Positions 39,375 to 48,928 of a stretch of 64,000 nucleotides of DNA are shown here, piece after piece (the first letter of the stretch is position 1; each line of letters opens with the position of its first letter). The translations under genes and the position numbers were made by a program. Below the pieces are notes generated by a model. That model was not told where the DNA came from. It saw nothing but the letters and a program-made list of their open reading frames with translations, and ran no database searches. Source of the stretch: Flavivirga abyssicola (GTDB taxonomy: Bacteria > Bacteroidota > Bacteroidia > Flavobacteriales > Flavobacteriaceae); contig NZ_CP141266.1 in the NCBI RefSeq assembly GCF_030540775.2, positions 2,281,001 to 2,345,000 on the forward strand, written 5' to 3'.

Positions 39375-40713
39375 TTTTAAACGGCATATGAAACTTTGTT
39401 TAACAGGATGCATGTTGTTTTTTGTGTTTTCATCTTTTGCACAAGATAAAAAATGGACACTTCAGGAGTGTGTAAACCATGCATTAGAACATAATATCCA
39501 AGTACAGCAAACAGAGAACTCTTTGTTGATTAATGAACAGGATATTCTTGCTGCCAAAGGTGATTTTTTACCATCGGTAAGTGGTAGTATGGGGCAGCGT
39601 ATGAGTATTGGATCTGGTTTCGATCCAGTTTCTAACGAAAGGATTAATAACCAAACAACGCATTCCTTTAATTATAATTTAAGTGTGAGCCAGAATGTGT
39701 TTAATGGTTTTAGAACATTAAATCTGTACAAACAATCACGTTTAAATCAAGAAATAACTAATTTGGAATTGGCCAGAATTAAAGATGATATTTCTCTAAA
39801 TGTGGTCAATGCTTATTTAAATGTTTTGTTTAACAAAGAGAATTTACAAACAGCTCAAGCGCAAAATGAATTTTCTAAAAAACAATTACAGCAAGTTAAG
39901 GAATTAGTTGATGCTGGCGTACAGCCAAGAGCTAATATATTTGATGCCGAAGCTACTTTAAGCAGGGATTCTCAGCAAGTAACAATTGCCGAAAACAATT
40001 TTAATTTATCCCTACTTACACTATCGCAGCTATTGCAAGTGCCATTCAATGGGTTCAATGTTGAAATTATAAATGTGAATACACCATCAGAAGCTTTGCT
40101 ATATAATGATATCTCACCTATTTTAAACTATGCATTGGAAAACAGGAATGAAATTAAAATAGCAAAAAAGAATATTGAGAATGCCGAATTGGATACCGAG
40201 ATTTCAAAATCTGGTTATTTACCATCTGTAAATTTCGGCTATGGTTTTGGTTCTGTATGGAGTGAATCTAAAAACGATTTTATCAAACAGGCATATTTTA
40301 GGGAATTAGATTTGAATAAAGGGCATAACTTTAATTTGAATATAAACATTCCTATTTTTTCCAGATTTCAAAATAAAACAGCTGTTGCCAAGGCAAAAAT
40401 TAGAGAAGCAAATAATAAGCTTGGTTTAGATCAGGCAAAATTAGATTTAGAGTCTAATATACAAAGGGCCTATACAGATGCGCAAGCTGCTTTAAAAGCT
40501 TATATAGCTGCAAAAAGATCTTTAGAGTCGCAAGAATTAGCTTTTGGTAACTCTAAAGAACGTTATGATATTGGAAGTATGACCTCGTTTGATTTAGAAC
40601 AGGCAAGAGTACAATTAATTAATTCTCAATCATCTTTAATAAATGCTAAGTATGATTTTGTTTTTAAGACAAAAGTTTTAGACTTTTACATGGGAAAATC
40701 TTTAACTAATTAA
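39367..40713 (+). CDS. TolC-family outer-membrane efflux channel
   Basis: 448 residues from the ATG at 39367, which overlaps the adaptor gene by 8 bases; an ATG at 39388 is an equally possible start for the signal peptide (LCLTGCMLFFVFSSFAQ). Two long coiled-coil repeats of the OEP family are visible (about 50-240 and 255-440), with LQECVNHALEHNI at the start and a closing DLEQARVQLINSQSSLINAKYDFVFK. It forms the outer-membrane exit duct of the pump encoded upstream. Confidence 0.94.
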   Translation: MINFKRHMKLCLTGCMLFFVFSSFAQDKKWTLQECVNHALEHNIQVQQTENSLLINEQDILAAKGDFLPSVSGSMGQRMSIGSGFDPVSNERINNQTTHSFNYNLSVSQNVFNGFRTLNLYKQSRLNQEITNLELARIKDDISLNVVNAYLNVLFNKENLQTAQAQNEFSKKQLQQVKELVDAGVQPRANIFDAEATLSRDSQQVTIAENNFNLSLLTLSQLLQVPFNGFNVEIINVNTPSEALLYNDISPILNYALENRNEIKIAKKNIENAELDTEISKSGYLPSVNFGYGFGSVWSESKNDFIKQAYFRELDLNKGHNFNLNINIPIFSRFQNKTAVAKAKIREANNKLGLDQAKLDLESNIQRAYTDAQAALKAYIAAKRSLESQELAFGNSKERYDIGSMTSFDLEQARVQLINSQSSLINAKYDFVFKTKVLDFYMGKSLTN

Positions 40714-40751
40714 CTTATAAAAGTAGTTGAGGCTTTCTAAGAAGTTCATTT

Positions 40752-40870
40752 GAATGTCATTGCGAAGGAGGAACGACTGTGGCAATCTGTTTCTTATAAA
40801 TCTAAACTTAATTGAAATAAAGTACAAACAGATTCTCACGTCGCACTTTGGTGCTCCTCAGAATGACAGG
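40752..40870. repeat. Inverted pair of dispersed repeats upstream of tsaB
   Basis: The left unit, containing gtcattgcgaaggaggaacgac and ggcaatctg, faces the right unit, containing cagattctcacgtcgcac and ctcctcagaatgac, across about 40 bases. Ends and inner motifs are imperfect reverse complements. The right unit type, agattnncac...aatgac, recurs at 51962-52000. Confidence 0.7.
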
Positions 40871-40909
40871 AAAATCAGGCTTTTTCAGAAAGCCCAGATA
40901 AATATTAAA

Positions 40910-41593
40910 ATGGGAACATACATTCTAAATATAGAAACGGCAACAACCAACTGTTCGGTGTCACTTTCAAAAGAAGGCAAAACAGTAGTTTTAAAAGAAG
41001 ATTATGATAAAAACTATTCGCATGCCGAAAGACTTCATATTTATATTGATGAGGTGTTAAAGGAAGCCAAAGTTGTATCAGAAGATTTAGAAGCTATTGC
41101 GGTAAGCAAAGGTCCAGGGTCTTATACGGGGTTACGAATTGGAGTTTCGGCAGCAAAAGGGCTTTGTTTTGCTTTAGATAAGCCTTTAATTTCTGTTTCA
41201 ACTTTAGAGGCTTTAGCACATCAGGTTAAATGCGATGATGGTGTTGTTGTTGCTATGCTAGATGCTAGAAGAATGGAAGTGTATTCTGCTGTTTTTGATG
41301 CTAATTATAATCAAATAAGAGAAACCGAAGCGCAAATTTTGGATGAAAGTTCTTTTGAAGCGTATTTAGAAGCAGGACATGTTTACTTTATTGGAAATGG
41401 TGTTGAAAAAGCAAAAACATTAATCAAGCACCCAAACGCTATTTTTATTGATGGTAAATTACCATCGGCAAATGAAATGAGTCATTTAGCTTATAATAAA
41501 TACAAAATAAGCGACATAGAAGATGTCGCTTATTTTGAACCTTATTATTTAAAAGATTTTGTGGCTTTAAAGCCCAAATCTAAATCTGTTTAA
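40910..41593 (+). CDS. tsaB: tRNA threonylcarbamoyladenosine synthesis protein TsaB
   Basis: 227 residues from the ATG at 40910; the frame extends upstream to 40754 only through repeat sequence, which was rejected. LNIETATTNCSVSL, SKGPGSYTGLRIG and KGLCFALDKPLISVSTLEALA are the N-terminal ASKHA-fold hallmarks of TsaB, which partners TsaD in making the universal t6A modification of tRNA. Its stop codon overlaps that of the convergent MscS gene in a shared ttaa. Confidence 0.95.
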   Translation: MGTYILNIETATTNCSVSLSKEGKTVVLKEDYDKNYSHAERLHIYIDEVLKEAKVVSEDLEAIAVSKGPGSYTGLRIGVSAAKGLCFALDKPLISVSTLEALAHQVKCDDGVVVAMLDARRMEVYSAVFDANYNQIRETEAQILDESSFEAYLEAGHVYFIGNGVEKAKTLIKHPNAIFIDGKLPSANEMSHLAYNKYKISDIEDVAYFEPYYLKDFVALKPKSKSV

Positions 41594-42405
41594 GCGTTTT
41601 TATGTATTTCAACTTGATGAGGATATGGTATTTCTATACCAGCTGCATCAAGAGCTTCTTTAACTTGTTCTGTAATATCGAAATAAACATCCCAATAATA
41701 CTCGGTTTTACACCAAGGTCTTACAGCAAAATTCACCGAACTATCCGCTAATTCAAGTACTGTTACAGCAGGTGCTGGATCTTTTAAGACTTTTGAATGA
41801 GCAGTCAAAACTCCCATTAAAACATCTTTGGTTTTCTTGATATCAGAATCATAACCCACACCAAAAACCAAGTCAACACGACGGGTTCCTTCAGTGGTGT
41901 AGTTTATAATATTTCCATTAGATAGGGAGCCATTAGGAATTATAATTTCTCTATTAGACAATCCCGTTAATTTAGTTGTAAAAATTTCAATTTCTTTAAC
42001 GACTCCTAATTCGCCCTGAGCTTCGATTAAGTCGCCAATTTTAAAAGGTTTAAAAATCATAATTAAAACACCACCAGCAAAATTACCTAAAGAACCTTGT
42101 AGTGCCATACCTATTGCCAAACCAGCAGCAGCTAAAATAGCTGCAAACGATGTGGTTTCTACGCCAACAGTCCCGAGAACAACAATAATTAAAACGATTT
42201 TTAAAATCCAACCTAATAGATTTAATAAAAACTTTTGAAGGCTTTCATCATAATTTTGTTTTAACATGACTTTTTTAGTGCCTTTTATAAGTTTTTTGAT
42301 GACCCATGAGCCAACAACCCATATAACAATAGCACCTAAAATATTAAGTCCATATTCTAAAGCCAGATCAAGCCATTTTTCTACGTCAATATTTTCTAAA
42401 TTCAT
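41590..42405 (-). CDS. MscS-type mechanosensitive channel
   Basis: 271 residues from the ATG at 42405; an ATG seven codons earlier (42426) is also possible. Three membrane segments are seen, the third with the pore-lining pattern GLAIGMALQGSLGNFAGGVLIM, followed by the beta domain (FKIGDLIEAQGELGVVKEI, NREIIIPNGSLSNG) and the alpha/beta C-terminal domain. It opens under membrane tension to release solutes. It is the last gene of a minus-strand group running down from 44923. Confidence 0.95.
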   Translation of the reverse strand: MNLENIDVEKWLDLALEYGLNILGAIVIWVVGSWVIKKLIKGTKKVMLKQNYDESLQKFLLNLLGWILKIVLIIVVLGTVGVETTSFAAILAAAGLAIGMALQGSLGNFAGGVLIMIFKPFKIGDLIEAQGELGVVKEIEIFTTKLTGLSNREIIIPNGSLSNGNIINYTTEGTRRVDLVFGVGYDSDIKKTKDVLMGVLTAHSKVLKDPAPAVTVLELADSSVNFAVRPWCKTEYYWDVYFDITEQVKEALDAAGIEIPYPHQVEIHKNA

Positions 42406-42464
42406 AATTTTTAAAAAGTTAGTCATTATTTAAAATTAAAATTATACAATTCTTTTATAAACTC

Positions 42465-42821
42465 CTATTGAAAAAATAAGCTTACTAAGGCAAGTAAAGC
42501 TGGAATAGCCTGAATATAAAAGAGTTTTATTTTCTTTGTTGAATAAGACCCGTAGATGCCTGCTATAGTCACACAAATAAGAAAAAAAACAGCAAGTGAT
42601 ACGTTTTTCTGAATGATAGAAAAAATGAGTCCCGCAGCCAAAAAACCATTATATAAACCTTGATTGGCAGCTAAGACCTTGGTTTCTTCAGCAAATTCTT
42701 TAGATTTCAAACCAAAGGTTTTTATACCTTTAGGTTTGGTCCACAAAAACATTTCTAAAACAAGAAAATAAACATGCTCAAAAGCAACTATCGCAATTAA
42801 TAAGATGGTTAAAAATGTCAT
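42465..42821 (-). CDS. DUF1304 membrane protein
   Basis: 118 residues with four membrane helices and the family pattern [13 protein letters not shown] near the N-terminus and [18 protein letters not shown] in the middle. Its start codon overlaps the stop of the DUF255 gene by 4 bases (ATGA), so the two are translationally coupled. No function is known for DUF1304. Confidence 0.9.
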   Translation of the reverse strand: MTFLTILLIAIVAFEHVYFLVLEMFLWTKPKGIKTFGLKSKEFAEETKVLAANQGLYNGFLAAGLIFSIIQKNVSLAVFFLICVTIAGIYGSYSTKKIKLFYIQAIPALLALVSLFFQ

Positions 42822-44923
42822 TCTTTTAATAGTGTTACGGCTTTATCAACTTCAGAGACAGGGAGTTTACAAGCCTTGTTTACACAAACATAAATTAAGG
42901 TATTGTCAGGGTTATATCTGTTTTCTAATAACGGTAAATTATTGTCAGAAGTGCTCCCAGCAATAAGTTTATTAGGAATGTACGTTTTGTTTAATTCAGC
43001 AATTTTCTTTTTTGCATCTTTTCCAACGATGGCAACCTCATAGTACGGATTTGTATAGTTTAACATTAAATCCAACCAGTTTGAATAACCCGATGGATAT
43101 TCTTGCATTTCAGGCTTTACATTGTTTAACATACTTATAGCTGTTTTACTATAATGTGTGTTGTCAAAATAATGAGATAGCTTAAAAAGGTTTTTGGCCA
43201 TAATAGAATTACTCGCAGGAATAACATTATCTCGATATTCAATGCTTCTAGAAACTAAGGATGCATCTTCATCAGACGTGAAATAAAACATTTTACTTTC
43301 ATCATTAAAAAAATGATCGAAAGTATAATTAGCTAAATCTCTGGCAGTAGTAAGCCATGTTTCATTTAGTGTGTTTTCATAAAGTGCTAAAAAAGCATCA
43401 ATGGTTGTGGCATAATCTTCTAAATAACCATTAATATTACTTTTTCCATTTTTATAATTATGGTCTAAGCCACCGTCTTCTCGCAATTGATTGTTAATTA
43501 TAAAATCAGCGTTTTTTTCAGCGGAAGCTAAATAAGACGCTTCACCAAAAACTCTGTAAGCATCAATATAGCCTTTAAGCATCAAAGCATTCCATGAGGT
43601 GAGTGTTTTATCATCTAAACGTGGTTTAGAACGTTTATCACGAATAGCTGTTAAAGTTTGTTTCCAATGTTTTTTCTTTTCGGATAAAAGGGCTTTTGTT
43701 AAATTATGTTTTTTAATAATTTCATCATCATCATCCTTTCTAATTAAAACATAATTATCATGTTCCCAAAGGCCATAACCATTAACATTGTAATAATCAG
43801 AAAACAGCTCATAATCATTTTTTAAAATAGTTTTTAAACTGTCCTTTTGCCAAACGTAAAAAGCGCCTTCCTCTAATTCACCTTCTGGAGTATTACTATC
43901 TGCATCAAGTGATGAGTAAAATGCCCCGTTGTCGGTTGTCATCTCTTGTTTTATATATTCTAAAGTCTCTGTGACAATATCTTTATATAATTCATTTTTA
44001 GTAATAAGATATGCATCTGAATATAGACTGACTAATTGCCCATTGTCATAAAGCATTTTTTCGAAATGAGGGACATGCCATTTTGTATCTACTGAGTATC
44101 TTGAAAAACCACCACCAAGCTGATCAAAAACACCGCCATAAGCCATCTTTTTGAGTGTTAAATTAACATAGTCCTGTAGCTTTTTATCTTCAGTTTGATA
44201 AGCATATCTTAATAAAAAATGGTAGTTATTAGGCATCATGAATTTTGGAGCTCTATTCATACCACCCTGACTATTGTCAAATTGTTCGGACCATGTTTTA
44301 ATAGTATTAGTTATATAATCGTTCTCAAAAACGGGTTCATCTGTATTTAAAGTGACGATATCCAAAGTTTTTAACCCCTGCTCAAGTTTATCTGCATATT
44401 CGTAAAGCTTTTCAGGTTTCTCTGCATATAATTTCGAAATTTGTTCCAAGGCACTCATCCATTGATTTTTAGGAACATAAGTTTCTCCCCAAATAGGTCT
44501 GCCATCTGGCAATGCTATAGCGTTTAAAGGCCAACCACCTCTTCCTGTCATAAGCTGAACAGCATTCATATATACTTGATCGACATCTGGGCGTTCTTCT
44601 CTATCAACTTTTACATTAATAAAGTTTTTATTCATTACCTGAGCGACTAAACTATCTTCAAAACTTTCGTGCTCCATAACATGGCACCAATGGCAAGCAG
44701 CATAACCAACACTAATTAATAATAATTTGTTTTCAGCTTTGGCCTTGGCTAGTGTATTTTCATTCCAAGCATTCCAATTTACAGGGTTGTGAGCATGTTG
44801 TAAAAGGTATGGGCTTGTTTCATGTATCAGGTCGTTGGTGTATTTGTGTTCCATGGATTTTGTGTTCTGACCTTTGCAGCTTATTATTAAAATAATGAAT
44901 AAAAATGATTGTAAATGCTTCAT
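42818..44923 (-). CDS. DUF255 thioredoxin-domain protein (YyaL/SPATA20 family), probable lipoprotein
   Basis: 701 residues. The family core begins at M24 ([27 protein letters not shown]) and includes C77-x2-C80 in [10 protein letters not shown], followed by a long alpha/alpha barrel with [11 protein letters not shown] and [10 protein letters not shown]. Unlike typical cytosolic members it has an N-terminal hydrophobic segment and lipobox (IISC, C16), which suggests a lipid-anchored periplasmic form. An internal start at M24 would give the cytosolic form. A -7-like caaagtta (TAACTTTG on this strand) lies at 44928-44935, very near the start. Confidence 0.9.
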   Translation of the reverse strand: MKHLQSFLFIILIISCKGQNTKSMEHKYTNDLIHETSPYLLQHAHNPVNWNAWNENTLAKAKAENKLLLISVGYAACHWCHVMEHESFEDSLVAQVMNKNFINVKVDREERPDVDQVYMNAVQLMTGRGGWPLNAIALPDGRPIWGETYVPKNQWMSALEQISKLYAEKPEKLYEYADKLEQGLKTLDIVTLNTDEPVFENDYITNTIKTWSEQFDNSQGGMNRAPKFMMPNNYHFLLRYAYQTEDKKLQDYVNLTLKKMAYGGVFDQLGGGFSRYSVDTKWHVPHFEKMLYDNGQLVSLYSDAYLITKNELYKDIVTETLEYIKQEMTTDNGAFYSSLDADSNTPEGELEEGAFYVWQKDSLKTILKNDYELFSDYYNVNGYGLWEHDNYVLIRKDDDDEIIKKHNLTKALLSEKKKHWKQTLTAIRDKRSKPRLDDKTLTSWNALMLKGYIDAYRVFGEASYLASAEKNADFIINNQLREDGGLDHNYKNGKSNINGYLEDYATTIDAFLALYENTLNETWLTTARDLANYTFDHFFNDESKMFYFTSDEDASLVSRSIEYRDNVIPASNSIMAKNLFKLSHYFDNTHYSKTAISMLNNVKPEMQEYPSGYSNWLDLMLNYTNPYYEVAIVGKDAKKKIAELNKTYIPNKLIAGSTSDNNLPLLENRYNPDNTLIYVCVNKACKLPVSEVDKAVTLLKE

Positions 44924-44950
44924 TCATCAAAGTTAGCGAAATTTAAGCAT

Positions 44951-44976
44951 AAAAAAAGCGTTCCAAAGGAACGCTT
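44951..44976 (-). terminator. Terminator of the dodecin gene
   Basis: aagcgttcc and ggaacgctt (44956-44964 and 44968-44976) form a perfect 9-bp stem with a 3-base loop; on the minus strand it runs into a T tract (A run 44951-44957). Confidence 0.88.
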
Positions 44977-44999
44977 ATATTTTTAAAAAGAGTACAAGC

Positions 45000-45200
45000 T
45001 TAATTTACTTCAAATGTAATTTTAAGATTTACTCTAAACTCTGTAACCTCTCCATCTTTTACACTAGCGCTTTGATCTTGAATATATACAGAACGAATAT
45101 TTTTCACACTTTTAGAGGCATGTTTTACGGCTTTTTTTGTGGCATCTTCCCAGCTTTTATCTGAGTTTGATAAAACTTCAATGACTTTTAATACTGACAT
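45000..45200 (-). CDS. Dodecin-family flavin-binding protein
   Basis: 66 residues, the normal dodecin length. SVLKVIEVLSNSDKSWEDATKKAV carries the flavin-stacking tryptophan, and VKDGEVTEFRVNLKITFEV forms the closing strand. Dodecins assemble into hollow dodecamers that store riboflavin or FAD and limit photochemical damage. It is transcribed alone, with its own terminator. Confidence 0.93.
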   Translation of the reverse strand: MSVLKVIEVLSNSDKSWEDATKKAVKHASKSVKNIRSVYIQDQSASVKDGEVTEFRVNLKITFEVN

Positions 45201-45281
45201 GTTTTAATTTTTAAGTTAAAATAACACTCTTTAAGAGCTTCTGTTCATTTTGACACATGTCAATTAAAAAAGTCACCTAAT

Positions 45282-46184
45282 TTATCCATTTATAGCTTCT
45301 ACCATTTCAATTTTACCCGGTAGCATTTCTTTTAGCATATTTTCGATTCCACTTTTTAAGGTGTATGTAGATGACGGGCAACCGCTGCAAGCACCTTGTA
45401 GCATGACGCTTACGTTTTTAGTGTTTTGATCGTAAGATATAAATTGGATATTACCACCATCACTTGCCACAGCTGGCTTTACGTACTCTTCAAGAATATT
45501 TATTATTTCTTTTGATGTATCATCTAATGTTTCAAAATGATCATCTATTTGTGTTGTCGTTTTTTTTAGGGTTTCTGCAGCATTTGGTAATACGACTTCT
45601 TTACCATTTTCTATATAATTTTTTATAAACTCGCGAACTTGTATCGTAATATCTTGCCATTCAGCAATGTCATATTTAGTAATCGACACATAATTCTCAT
45701 CTATAAAGACACTTTTTACAAAAGGAAAATGAAATAACTCGGTTGCCAACGGTGATAACTTTGCTTCATCAATAGATGTGAATTCAAAAAGAGCAGTTAC
45801 TATTTTTTTGTTAGTGACAAACTTCATAACGGCTGGATTTGGTGTGCTTTCGGCATACACAGTTACAGGTACTTTTTTTGTAACTGCAGAATCTTCTATA
45901 ACGACACCTCCATCGTTTAAATACTCTTCAATTTGTTTGGCAACTTCATCTTGGACATCGTGCCATTCAACTATGTTATAACGTTCTACAGCAACAAAAT
46001 TTCCGGAAATGTAGACCTTTTTTACAAATGGTAAATAAAATAATTGTTGAGCTAAAGGAGACGCTTTTGCTTCATCTATATTATTAAATTCAAAGCTTTG
46101 ATGCTTGGTTATGAATTGATTTAATTCAAATTTAATGATGGTATTATTGGATGTTTCTTGCACAGAAACCTTGAAAGTATTCAT
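45282..46184 (-). CDS. NifU-family Fe-S scaffold with duplicated N-terminal domain
   Basis: 300 residues: two copies of the Nfu N-terminal domain (about 1-95 and 105-195, each with the pattern ESTPNPAVMKF or its degenerate equivalent, then SPLAxxLFxxPFVK and an EWQDI-like end) and a C-terminal NifU domain with the cluster-binding C266-x2-C269 in CSGCPSS. It carries Fe-S clusters to target proteins. Typical Nfu proteins have one N domain and about 190 residues. A TATTTTTG element on this strand (46201-46208) precedes the start. Confidence 0.92.
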   Translation of the reverse strand: MNTFKVSVQETSNNTIIKFELNQFITKHQSFEFNNIDEAKASPLAQQLFYLPFVKKVYISGNFVAVERYNIVEWHDVQDEVAKQIEEYLNDGGVVIEDSAVTKKVPVTVYAESTPNPAVMKFVTNKKIVTALFEFTSIDEAKLSPLATELFHFPFVKSVFIDENYVSITKYDIAEWQDITIQVREFIKNYIENGKEVVLPNAAETLKKTTTQIDDHFETLDDTSKEIINILEEYVKPAVASDGGNIQFISYDQNTKNVSVMLQGACSGCPSSTYTLKSGIENMLKEMLPGKIEMVEAING

Positions 46185-46200
46185 TTTAGCTAATTTTTTA

Positions 46201-46208
46201 CAAAAATA
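46201..46208 (-). promoter_or_regulatory. -7 promoter element of the NifU-like gene
   Basis: TATTTTTG on the minus strand fits TAnnTTTG, 16 bases before the start codon. No clear TTG lies at -33. Confidence 0.45.
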
Positions 46209-46344
46209 CTAAAAGAAAACGTAGATATCTATATATTTGAGTTATGTGACTTAATAGTTTAACGTAAAAGGAGAAATTTTAACTTTAAATTTTTAAAGAA
46301 TAAAAATATTAATTTAAACCAAAAACCTACTTGTGGTGAAATTT

Positions 46345-47364
46345 ATGAAAATGAAAAATGTTTTAGCAATAGTCATAGGAGTATTTTTTACTCATATTGC
46401 GATTTCCCAAGAAGGGCTACCAATATATACCGATTACCTCACAGATAATTATTATTTGATTCATCCGTCTATGGCAGGTGTGGCTAATTGTTCTAAAATT
46501 AGACTAACAGGAAGGCAACAATGGTTTGGACAAGATGATGCACCAAGACTTTTAACTTTAAGTTTAAATGGAAGAATAGGAGACTCCCAATCTGCATTTG
46601 GTGGTATTCTCTATACTGATAAGAATGGATACCATTCTCAAACGGGTGCTTATGTGACATATGCACATCATTTAATGTTTTCTAGAAGTGAAGTTGATTT
46701 AAATATGCTTTCTTTTGGACTAAGTGCTGGGCTCATTCAATATAAATTAGATGAAACTACCTTTTTACTTGATAGTCCCATAGACGATCCTGCGATCGAT
46801 GGGATTGTACAAAGTAGAGGTAATTTTAATATAGATTTCGGATTTTCTTATCATTACCTTGATTTTTATGCACATGCAACAGTTAAAAACGTATTAAAAA
46901 ATAAGGGGATTAACACAGATATTGACCCTGTAAATCAAACAGATAATTTAAGGCGTTATTTATTATCTGTTGGGTATGTTTTTAATAAGTATGGAAGTGA
47001 ATGGAGTTACGAACCTTCAGTGATGCTTCAATACAGAGATGCTACTGAGGAAGCTTCAATTGATGTGAATGCTAAAGTGTATAAACAAATGGATTTTGGT
47101 AAAATTTGGGGGGGCTTATCTTATAGAAATAGTTTTGATGGGGCCGAATATTTAACTACTTCAAATTCTGTTAGAAGTCAAAAACTACAACAAATCACAC
47201 CCATTATTGGTGTTAATTATAACCAGTTTATGTTTGCATATAATTATACATATCAAACAAACTCATTAGTATTTACTAATGGTGGTTATCATCAGTTTAC
47301 ATTAGGATATAACTTTAATTGTAAACGGAAACGATATGAGTGTAATTGCCCTGCGGTTAATTAA
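46345..47364 (+). CDS. PorP/SprF family outer-membrane protein, stand-alone
   Basis: 339 residues from the ATG at 46345; a GTG at 46333 is less likely. A signal peptide ends near AISQ, followed by family features IYTDYLTDNYYLIHPSMAG and LTGRQQWFGQDDAPRLLTLS. The rest is beta-strand rich, and the chain ends in a cysteine-rich tail (FNCKRKRYECNCPAVN), odd for a barrel protein. Unlike the copy at 2246, no type B adhesin is encoded next to it, so its secretion partner must lie elsewhere or be shared. Confidence 0.9.
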   Translation: MKMKNVLAIVIGVFFTHIAISQEGLPIYTDYLTDNYYLIHPSMAGVANCSKIRLTGRQQWFGQDDAPRLLTLSLNGRIGDSQSAFGGILYTDKNGYHSQTGAYVTYAHHLMFSRSEVDLNMLSFGLSAGLIQYKLDETTFLLDSPIDDPAIDGIVQSRGNFNIDFGFSYHYLDFYAHATVKNVLKNKGINTDIDPVNQTDNLRRYLLSVGYVFNKYGSEWSYEPSVMLQYRDATEEASIDVNAKVYKQMDFGKIWGGLSYRNSFDGAEYLTTSNSVRSQKLQQITPIIGVNYNQFMFAYNYTYQTNSLVFTNGGYHQFTLGYNFNCKRKRYECNCPAVN

Positions 47365-47377
47365 TGAAAAAAGATCT

Positions 47378-47476
47378 AAAAAGTGTCATTCTGAATGAAA
47401 TGAAGAATTTCTTGAAATTATAATATTTTTAATTTATTAAATAAGATTCTTCGCTACGCTCTGAATGACACTTTTT
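47378..47476. terminator. Palindromic repeat acting as a likely bidirectional terminator
   Basis: aaaaagtgtcattc (47378-47391) and gaatgacacttttt (47463-47476) are perfect 14-bp reverse complements, with inner tgaagaatt/gattcttcg similarity. It lies between two convergent genes, with A and T runs at the outer ends suitable for both strands. The gcgtag-cgaagaatc inner part belongs to the dispersed repeat family. Confidence 0.75.
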
Positions 47477-47492
47477 AAACAGCTGCTTCTTT

Positions 47493-48650
47493 TTAATTCC
47501 AGCTATATTTTTTCCTTTTTGCCTGTTCTTTTATGGCTTTAGTCATGGCGTTTTCTAACCCATTATCAGTTCCTTTTTTCTGCTTCGCAATGTATGCTTT
47601 ACGTTTTGCGTTAAGCTCTTGAATCTTTTTTTGAATAGCATCTCGTTCTTTGCTTTTCTCTGCGACATAAGTTTTAATTTCGTCTTTAGTTTTTCCTTTT
47701 AGTTCCTTAGGTAGAGCATCTTCTTTTAATTCTTCAACTGAGACTTCTTCTAATTCGACAGCATCAACTAAATCCCAAGTTTTGTTTTTATATAAATGAG
47801 AACTTTTACTTACGGTTCTACTTACTGCATTCGCTTTACTATAATTCCCTGCATTAGAATCTTGTTGCATTTGAATTTCCTTTTTTTGCCTTCCTCTTTG
47901 TCCATAAACCACATACGTTTTATTTAACTTCTGGTTTAATATTAAAATGGCATCATCATAAGGCGATGCAATATGTACGGTTGTTTTATTTTGGTTTATA
48001 GCCATATAATCACCGTTAGTTAATTGAGCGCCATCTTTCCAGTAAGAAGAAATACCTTGATTATAATCACCACAAAAGATTGTGTTTATGGTAATATCTT
48101 TTTCTTTAGCATTGGTCGATGCATCTTTATAATTTACTTTTCCTTGAGTAAATGGCTCATTACCAGCAATGAAAATAAGTTTTAAATCGTCTGGGTTTTT
48201 GCCCCAGCTTAATTGATTTAATGAGGTTTGTATAACTTGTCCACAATACTCTTCACCACCATTAGTGGTTAAGGAGAATAACTCTTTAGAAATTTCATCT
48301 AAATCATCACTAAAAGCTAATACTTGTCTTATATAACCTTCATTTCCATTTAATCTATCGTTACCATATTCATATAAAGCAATTTCTAAATTAGGTTTAT
48401 GAATGCCACATTTAGCATAAGATAATTCGTTTACAATATCCCAAAGTTGTGCTTTAGCTTGGTCTATAAGACCATCCATACTATTGCTGGTATCTAACAA
48501 AAGAGCTACTTTAATAAACTGTTTACTAGGATCGTGGTGCACTTTTTCTGTTGAAGTATATACTAAGTCTTGTTTTTTATTGTTTGCGTTGCATGCTGTA
48601 AATCCAATTAAGGCAATACAGAACAAGAGTGTTTTAAATTGTGTTTTCAT
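47493..48650 (-). CDS. VWA-domain lipoprotein
   Basis: 385 residues with a lipobox (GFTAC, C20). The von Willebrand A domain (about 45-235) has the metal-site motif D53-T-S55-N-S57 and a further conserved GGEEYCGQ. The C-terminal third is a Lys/Glu-rich coiled coil (about 320-385). It is thus a surface or periplasmic metal-dependent binding protein attached to a membrane. It is divergent from the sensor kinase gene, sharing a 278-base spacer, and convergent with the SprF paralogue. Partner unknown. Confidence 0.85.
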   Translation of the reverse strand: MKTQFKTLLFCIALIGFTACNANNKKQDLVYTSTEKVHHDPSKQFIKVALLLDTSNSMDGLIDQAKAQLWDIVNELSYAKCGIHKPNLEIALYEYGNDRLNGNEGYIRQVLAFSDDLDEISKELFSLTTNGGEEYCGQVIQTSLNQLSWGKNPDDLKLIFIAGNEPFTQGKVNYKDASTNAKEKDITINTIFCGDYNQGISSYWKDGAQLTNGDYMAINQNKTTVHIASPYDDAILILNQKLNKTYVVYGQRGRQKKEIQMQQDSNAGNYSKANAVSRTVSKSSHLYKNKTWDLVDAVELEEVSVEELKEDALPKELKGKTKDEIKTYVAEKSKERDAIQKKIQELNAKRKAYIAKQKKGTDNGLENAMTKAIKEQAKRKKYSWN

Positions 48651-48928
48651 AATATTTACGTTTTTTAATTTAAGATGAATTTTACTAATACAGTTTCTGA
48701 AACTGTTATCTTTTTAAGGTTTAAAAAGTTTTATAATTAACACTGTAAATCTATGGGCATCTTATTTCTTAAAAAAAGCAGAATGAGTGAAGTGGAGGTT
48801 TGAATGCGTAAAGTGTTATTTTGAATATGTAACAACATCTTTTTTAAGGTTAAAAAATAAAGATTTGTAAAATCATCATTTTATTATACCAGGTAAAGTA
48901 CGTAAGTTTATCTACTCTAAAACAGGAC

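Noticed and set aside
40752-40870. Insertion sequence
   Set aside because: The inverted pair is short, imperfect and contains no transposase; it belongs to the dispersed repeat family.
40754-40909. N-terminal extension of tsaB
   Set aside because: It would translate a dispersed intergenic repeat; the conserved TsaB N-terminus starts at 40910.
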